DNA of 9,521 nucleotides from Candidatus Neomicrothrix sp. UBA4542 (GTDB lineage Bacteria > Actinomycetota > Acidimicrobiia > Acidimicrobiales > Poriferisodalaceae), in NCBI GenBank assembly GCA_002388005.1, contig DGLO01000020.1, positions 1 through 9,521 on the forward strand, in the 5' to 3' direction. Shown piece by piece: positions 6,917 through 9,521 of the stretch. How positions within the stretch are numbered: the stretch's first letter is position 1; every line of letters starts with the position of its first letter. A program made the position numbers and the translations under genes. The notes beneath the pieces were generated by a model that was not told the origin of the DNA, ran no database searches, and was given only the letters and a program-made list of their open reading frames with translations.

Positions 6917-7941
6917 CATCACTGCTCGCCCTCCCGTATTGGCAAGAAACCGCCATCAAACTTGGCCTAGCCCTCGCGGTGATTCCGGCGACCTCGTTGA
7001 TTCTCGTCTATCTTTTCCTTTTCAAAATGATGGCCTTTATGCAGAGCCGTCTGGGACCCAACGACACAGGCCCGTACGGATCGCTGCAACTCATAGCGGA
7101 AGCGATCAAGTTCCTTCAGAAAGAGGACATCCACCCTGCTCAAGCGGATCGACGCGTTTTCCGAATGGCACCAGTGGTGGTGTTGGCCTCGACCTTCCTG
7201 CTGTACGTAGTCCTCCCCGCTGGTCCCGATGCCGTCGTCCAAAATCTTGACACGGGCGTCTTCTATGCCATGGCGGTCTCTTCGCTGTCGGTCCTCGGCA
7301 TTTTGATGGCGGGCTGGGCGTCAGCAAACAAATACGCCTTGCTAGGTGGGCTGCGCGCAGCTGGGCAATTGATTGCCTACGAACTGCCGCTAATTCTCGC
7401 GGTCATGGGTGTTGTTGTTCAGGCAGAAACGCTCAACTTGCAGGGAATCGTTGAGGCCCAGGCCACAGGGGAAATTTTTGGATTCGGTGCAATTGGCAAT
7501 CCGTTTATCCTCACCCAATTCCTGGCATTTCTCATTTTCATGATCGCAGCTCAAGCCGAACTCACGCAAACACCATTTGACATGCCTGTGGCGGAAACTG
7601 AGCTGGTCGGTGGATTCCATGTCGAATACACCGGATTCCGGTTCCTGTTGTTCTTTATGGCGGAGTTTGGAACGGCTTTCGCCTTCTCGGCGCTCGCCGC
7701 GGTCATGTTCCTAGGAGGCTGGTGGATTCCCGGGTTCGATGTTCACGACAACGTCTTAAACATTCTTGGACCCGGCGTGATGCTCGCCAAGATTCTTCTA
7801 ATTGCTTTCTTCATCTTTTGGATTCGGTTCACGTATCCACGGCTTCGTGAGGACCAACTTCAGAAATTTGCGTGGAAAGTACTGATTCCTCTCGCTCTTG
7901 CGAACATCGTGCTCACCGGAATATTCAAGGTGGTCTTCTAA
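6913..7941 (+). CDS. nuoH: NADH-quinone oxidoreductase subunit H (ND1)
   Basis: This is the membrane subunit that docks the peripheral arm, holds the quinone entrance and starts the acidic E-channel. It has 342 residues and about eight membrane helices. GTG 6913 overlaps the nuoD TGA as GTGA, with GGGAGA at 6898-6903. Conserved pieces are RLGPN (46-50), the LQLIAEAIKFLQKED segment (58-72), GWASANKYALLGGLR (134-148) and ETELVGGFHVEYTG (228-241). In the TMH5-6 loop, which usually reads NR.PFDLPEAE, this protein has TQTPFDMPVAE. Gln219 stands at the usually invariant Arg and Val226 at the first Glu of the acidic triad, while Glu228 and Glu230 are kept. Complex I NuoH proteins from distant groups normally keep that Arg. 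The protein otherwise looks intact. Confidence 0.96.
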   Translation: MTSLLALPYWQETAIKLGLALAVIPATSLILVYLFLFKMMAFMQSRLGPNDTGPYGSLQLIAEAIKFLQKEDIHPAQADRRVFRMAPVVVLASTFLLYVVLPAGPDAVVQNLDTGVFYAMAVSSLSVLGILMAGWASANKYALLGGLRAAGQLIAYELPLILAVMGVVVQAETLNLQGIVEAQATGEIFGFGAIGNPFILTQFLAFLIFMIAAQAELTQTPFDMPVAETELVGGFHVEYTGFRFLLFFMAEFGTAFAFSALAAVMFLGGWWIPGFDVHDNVLNILGPGVMLAKILLIAFFIFWIRFTYPRLREDQLQKFAWKVLIPLALANIVLTGIFKVVF

Positions 7942-8480
7942 TGCCACAGCTCCCAGGTCTCATAAAAGGTCTCGGCGTGACCGCCCGGACGGCGGGAAGA
8001 ACTCTGTTTCCCAAACGCGGCTGGAAAACCTTTATCCCGGCACCCCAGAAAGGAGCCGTTACCGTCCAATACCCCCACGAGAAAGAAGCGCCTCCAGACC
8101 GGGCTCGCGGCGTCATAGCGCTCCATGAGGAGAACTGCACGGCTTGCATGCTCTGCTCGCGACAGTGCCCCGACTGGTGCATCTACATCGAAGGGCACAA
8201 GGTCAAAGCCCCACCGCGCCGCGCAGGAGGCAAACCGCGAACTGTCAACATGCTTGACCGGTTCGACATTGACTACGCGCTTTGCATGTATTGCGGCATT
8301 TGCGTAGAGGTGTGTCCCTTTGACGCGTTGTTCTGGACGCCCGAATACGAATACAGCGAACCCCGAATAGCCGACTTACTGCACGACAAAGATCGCCTAG
8401 GCGAATGGATGGAGACAGTCCCTGACTTCCTTGACTACGAGGCAGGCTCGGAAGAAAAAGTCAGAAAGGTTCCAAGGTAA
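7941..8480 (+). CDS. nuoI: NADH-quinone oxidoreductase subunit I (two [4Fe-4S] clusters)
   Basis: This ferredoxin-like peripheral subunit carries clusters N6a and N6b and passes electrons to N2 in NuoB. It has 179 residues from ATG 7941, which overlaps the nuoH TAA by one base and is preceded by AAGGTGG (7928-7934). An upstream in-frame start at 7872 would lie deep inside nuoH and is rejected. The two binding motifs are complete: Cys66, 69, 72 and 76 (CTACMLCSRQCP) and Cys115, 118, 121 and 125 (CMYCGICVEVCP). After the first motif comes DWCIYI, with an extra Cys80; I associate this with actinobacterial NuoI. The C-terminus after residue 145 is charged and probably wraps the neighbouring subunits. 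Without NuoG in this cluster, NuoI is the likely electron entry point for an external donor; this is inference. Confidence 0.97.
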   Translation: MPQLPGLIKGLGVTARTAGRTLFPKRGWKTFIPAPQKGAVTVQYPHEKEAPPDRARGVIALHEENCTACMLCSRQCPDWCIYIEGHKVKAPPRRAGGKPRTVNMLDRFDIDYALCMYCGICVEVCPFDALFWTPEYEYSEPRIADLLHDKDRLGEWMETVPDFLDYEAGSEEKVRKVPR

Positions 8481-8486
8481 AGTTGC

Positions 8487-8981
8487 ATGGTTGCGCAGAA
8501 CATCTTCTTTGGGATCATCACCGCGATAGTGGTCATCTCCGCGTTGCGGATGGTAACGACCCGCAACATCGTGCACGCGGCCCTGTATTTGGTGGCGGTT
8601 CTGGCAGGACTCGGAGCCCTGTACATCCTTCTAACCGCCGAGTTTGTGGCCACTACCCAAGTCCTGGTGTACATCGGCGCCGTCATGGTCCTCTTCTTGT
8701 TCGGCATCATGCTCACTAAGGCACCCTTAGGAAACGTCATGAAAATGACAGGAACTCAATGGCCTATAGCCGCTGGGGTGGCTGTTCTCATAGGAGGCGT
8801 AACCGTATATTCGGTTATAGATCGCTTTGGATCAGATCGTCTTGTAACTGACGGCCCCATCTTTCGAACAGCAGACGTTTCGGACGAAGTTTTCTCCACC
8901 TACATCATTCCTTTCGAGGCCATATCGGTGCTCTTATTGGCGGCGCTCATTGGGGCTATCGTCCTAGCGAGGAAGGACTGA
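8487..8981 (+). CDS. nuoJ: NADH-quinone oxidoreductase subunit J (ND6)
   Basis: This membrane subunit (ND6 family) contributes to the E-channel between NuoH and NuoK. At 164 residues it is at the short end for the family. ATG 8487 lies six bases after the nuoI stop, with AAGG at 8474-8477. The first helix is at about residues 7-22. The family hallmark is at residues 51-76 (AEFVATTQVLVYIGAVMVLF and the six residues after it), including Tyr62 and the glycine region where the third helix forms the pi-bulge linked to the active/deactive change. A hydrophilic segment at about 113-140 precedes the last helix (140-162). It ends one base before the nuoK start. Sequence in this family is generally poorly conserved, but the TM3 motif and the gene order make the call firm. 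Confidence 0.94.
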   Translation: MVAQNIFFGIITAIVVISALRMVTTRNIVHAALYLVAVLAGLGALYILLTAEFVATTQVLVYIGAVMVLFLFGIMLTKAPLGNVMKMTGTQWPIAAGVAVLIGGVTVYSVIDRFGSDRLVTDGPIFRTADVSDEVFSTYIIPFEAISVLLLAALIGAIVLARKD

Positions 8982-8982
8982 C

Positions 8983-9282
8983 GTGCTTCTGAACCAGTTC
9001 CTGATTCTCGGCGCTTTCTTGTTTGCAGTAGGCGTTTATGGAGTACTTGCGCGACGCAACGGTGTCATGGTGCTGATGTCTATCGAGCTAATGCTCAATG
9101 CCGTCAACATCAATTTGGTGGTCTTTGGGGTCCAGCACGGCGTCGTATCAGGTCAAGCCTTTGCACTCTTTGTAATAGCCGTCGCGGCAGCAGAAGTTGG
9201 TGTGGGACTGGCCATCGTTCTACTGCTCTACCGCAACCGAACCAGCATCGACGTCGAAGACTTCGATTTGATGAGGGGATAA
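8983..9282 (+). CDS. nuoK: NADH-quinone oxidoreductase subunit K (ND4L)
   Basis: This three-helix membrane subunit has 99 residues, the usual length. GTG 8983 follows the nuoJ stop by one base and has GGAAGG at 8971-8976. The two essential membrane carboxylates of the proton path are present: Glu35 (SIELMLNAVN) in helix 2 and Glu71 (AAAEVGVGLAI) in helix 3, matching E. coli NuoK Glu36 and Glu72. The helix 1 end GVYGVLARRN and the C-terminal LLLYRNR are typical. nuoL follows nine bases later, keeping the standard J-K-L order. The sequence looks normal for the family, in contrast to the divergent quinone-site subunits upstream. Confidence 0.97.
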   Translation: MLLNQFLILGAFLFAVGVYGVLARRNGVMVLMSIELMLNAVNINLVVFGVQHGVVSGQAFALFVIAVAAAEVGVGLAIVLLLYRNRTSIDVEDFDLMRG

Positions 9283-9291
9283 GGCAGCGCC

Positions 9292-9521
9292 ATGTGGATG
9301 TTAGAAAACGCCTTCATTATCCCGCTCATACCAACCATCTCCTTTGTCGTAATCCTCCTGTTCGGCAAACGATTCCTTGGAACGGACCGCGTTCATCTCG
9401 TGGGTATCACGGCTCTAGGGCTTGTGTGGGTTCTGTCAGCGGTCGCGGCTTTTCAATGGACACAACGCGTAGAGGACCCACCTCCCGACGCGGTTGTCCA
9501 CGTGGAAGCCCATGCCGACGA
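9292..9521 (+). CDS. nuoL: NADH-quinone oxidoreductase subunit L, N-terminal part (second nuoL; runs off the window)
   Basis: The open frame from ATG 9292 to the window end gives 76 complete codons. It begins MWMLENAFIIPLIPTISF, the usual NuoL N-terminal helix, followed by a second helix (LVGITALGLVWVLSAVAAF). It then enters a hydrophilic His- and Asp-rich loop (VVHVEAHAD) that NuoL proteins often have before the first antiporter helices. AAGG at 9281-9284 is seven bases from ATG 9292, which favours that start over ATG 9298. The position directly after nuoK is the standard one. No overlap with the 5' nuoL piece is available, because the two fragments cover opposite halves of the protein. Their sequences therefore cannot be compared here. 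Confidence 0.93.
   Translation, partial: MWMLENAFIIPLIPTISFVVILLFGKRFLGTDRVHLVGITALGLVWVLSAVAAFQWTQRVEDPPPDAVVHVEAHAD

Noticed and set aside
7872..7940. In-frame upstream extension of nuoI inside nuoH
   Set aside because: The extra 23 residues are polar and unlike NuoI, and they overlap the conserved end of nuoH. ATG 7941 has a good AAGGTGG site.
30..8740. Many long minus-strand and alternate-frame open frames
   Set aside because: All lie opposite or inside conserved nuo genes, have no recognisable domains, and reflect codon bias in this GC-rich coding DNA.

Overview
The window is almost entirely respiratory complex I (NADH-quinone oxidoreductase, Nuo) genes, all on the + strand and tightly packed. 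Separate nuoC and nuoD genes, GTG starts, a mid-50s GC content (judged by eye) and protein motifs such as CPDWCIYI in NuoI suggest an actinobacterium. An uncultured, possibly marine, member of Acidimicrobiia would fit, but the taxonomy is inference only.

Layout: (1) 1-3976 holds the 3' half of a nuoL, then complete nuoM and nuoN, joined by overlapping stop/start codons. (2) 3977-4157 is a 181-base gap, the only sizeable one in the window. It holds a 9-bp hairpin and a possible promoter close to a nuoA that has no Shine-Dalgarno sequence. (3) 4158-9282 holds nuoA, nuoB, nuoC, nuoD, nuoH, nuoI, nuoJ and nuoK, with gaps of 14 bases or fewer or short overlaps. (4) 9292-9521 is the 5' end of a second nuoL, cut by the window edge. 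nuoD and nuoH overlap by four bases, so the NADH-oxidising module nuoE-nuoF-nuoG is not in its usual place.

Two nuoL genes in one window mean that two complex I clusters, or one cluster with duplicated antiporter-like subunits, lie head to tail. The simplest reading is that the end of one nuo operon (...L-M-N) is followed by a second, NuoEFG-less operon (A-B-C-D-H-I-J-K-L...). This resembles the second, incomplete nuo cluster known from Streptomyces and other actinobacteria. In the second cluster NuoB, NuoC, NuoD and NuoI form the connecting arm with clusters N2, N6a and N6b. NuoA, H, J, K and L belong to the membrane arm. With no NADH module visible, the electron donor is unknown; a ferredoxin, F420H2 or a NuoEFG supplied from elsewhere are possibilities.

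The most interesting signal is in the quinone chamber of the second cluster. Read by spacing from conserved motifs, NuoD has Trp in place of the quinone-binding Tyr and Gln in place of the Asp that pairs with the quinone-site His. NuoB has Pro in place of the Arg of the RASPRQ motif. The NuoH TMH5-6 loop has Gln and Val in place of a conserved Arg and Glu. The iron-sulfur ligands and the proton-path Lys/Glu residues that can be read are all present.
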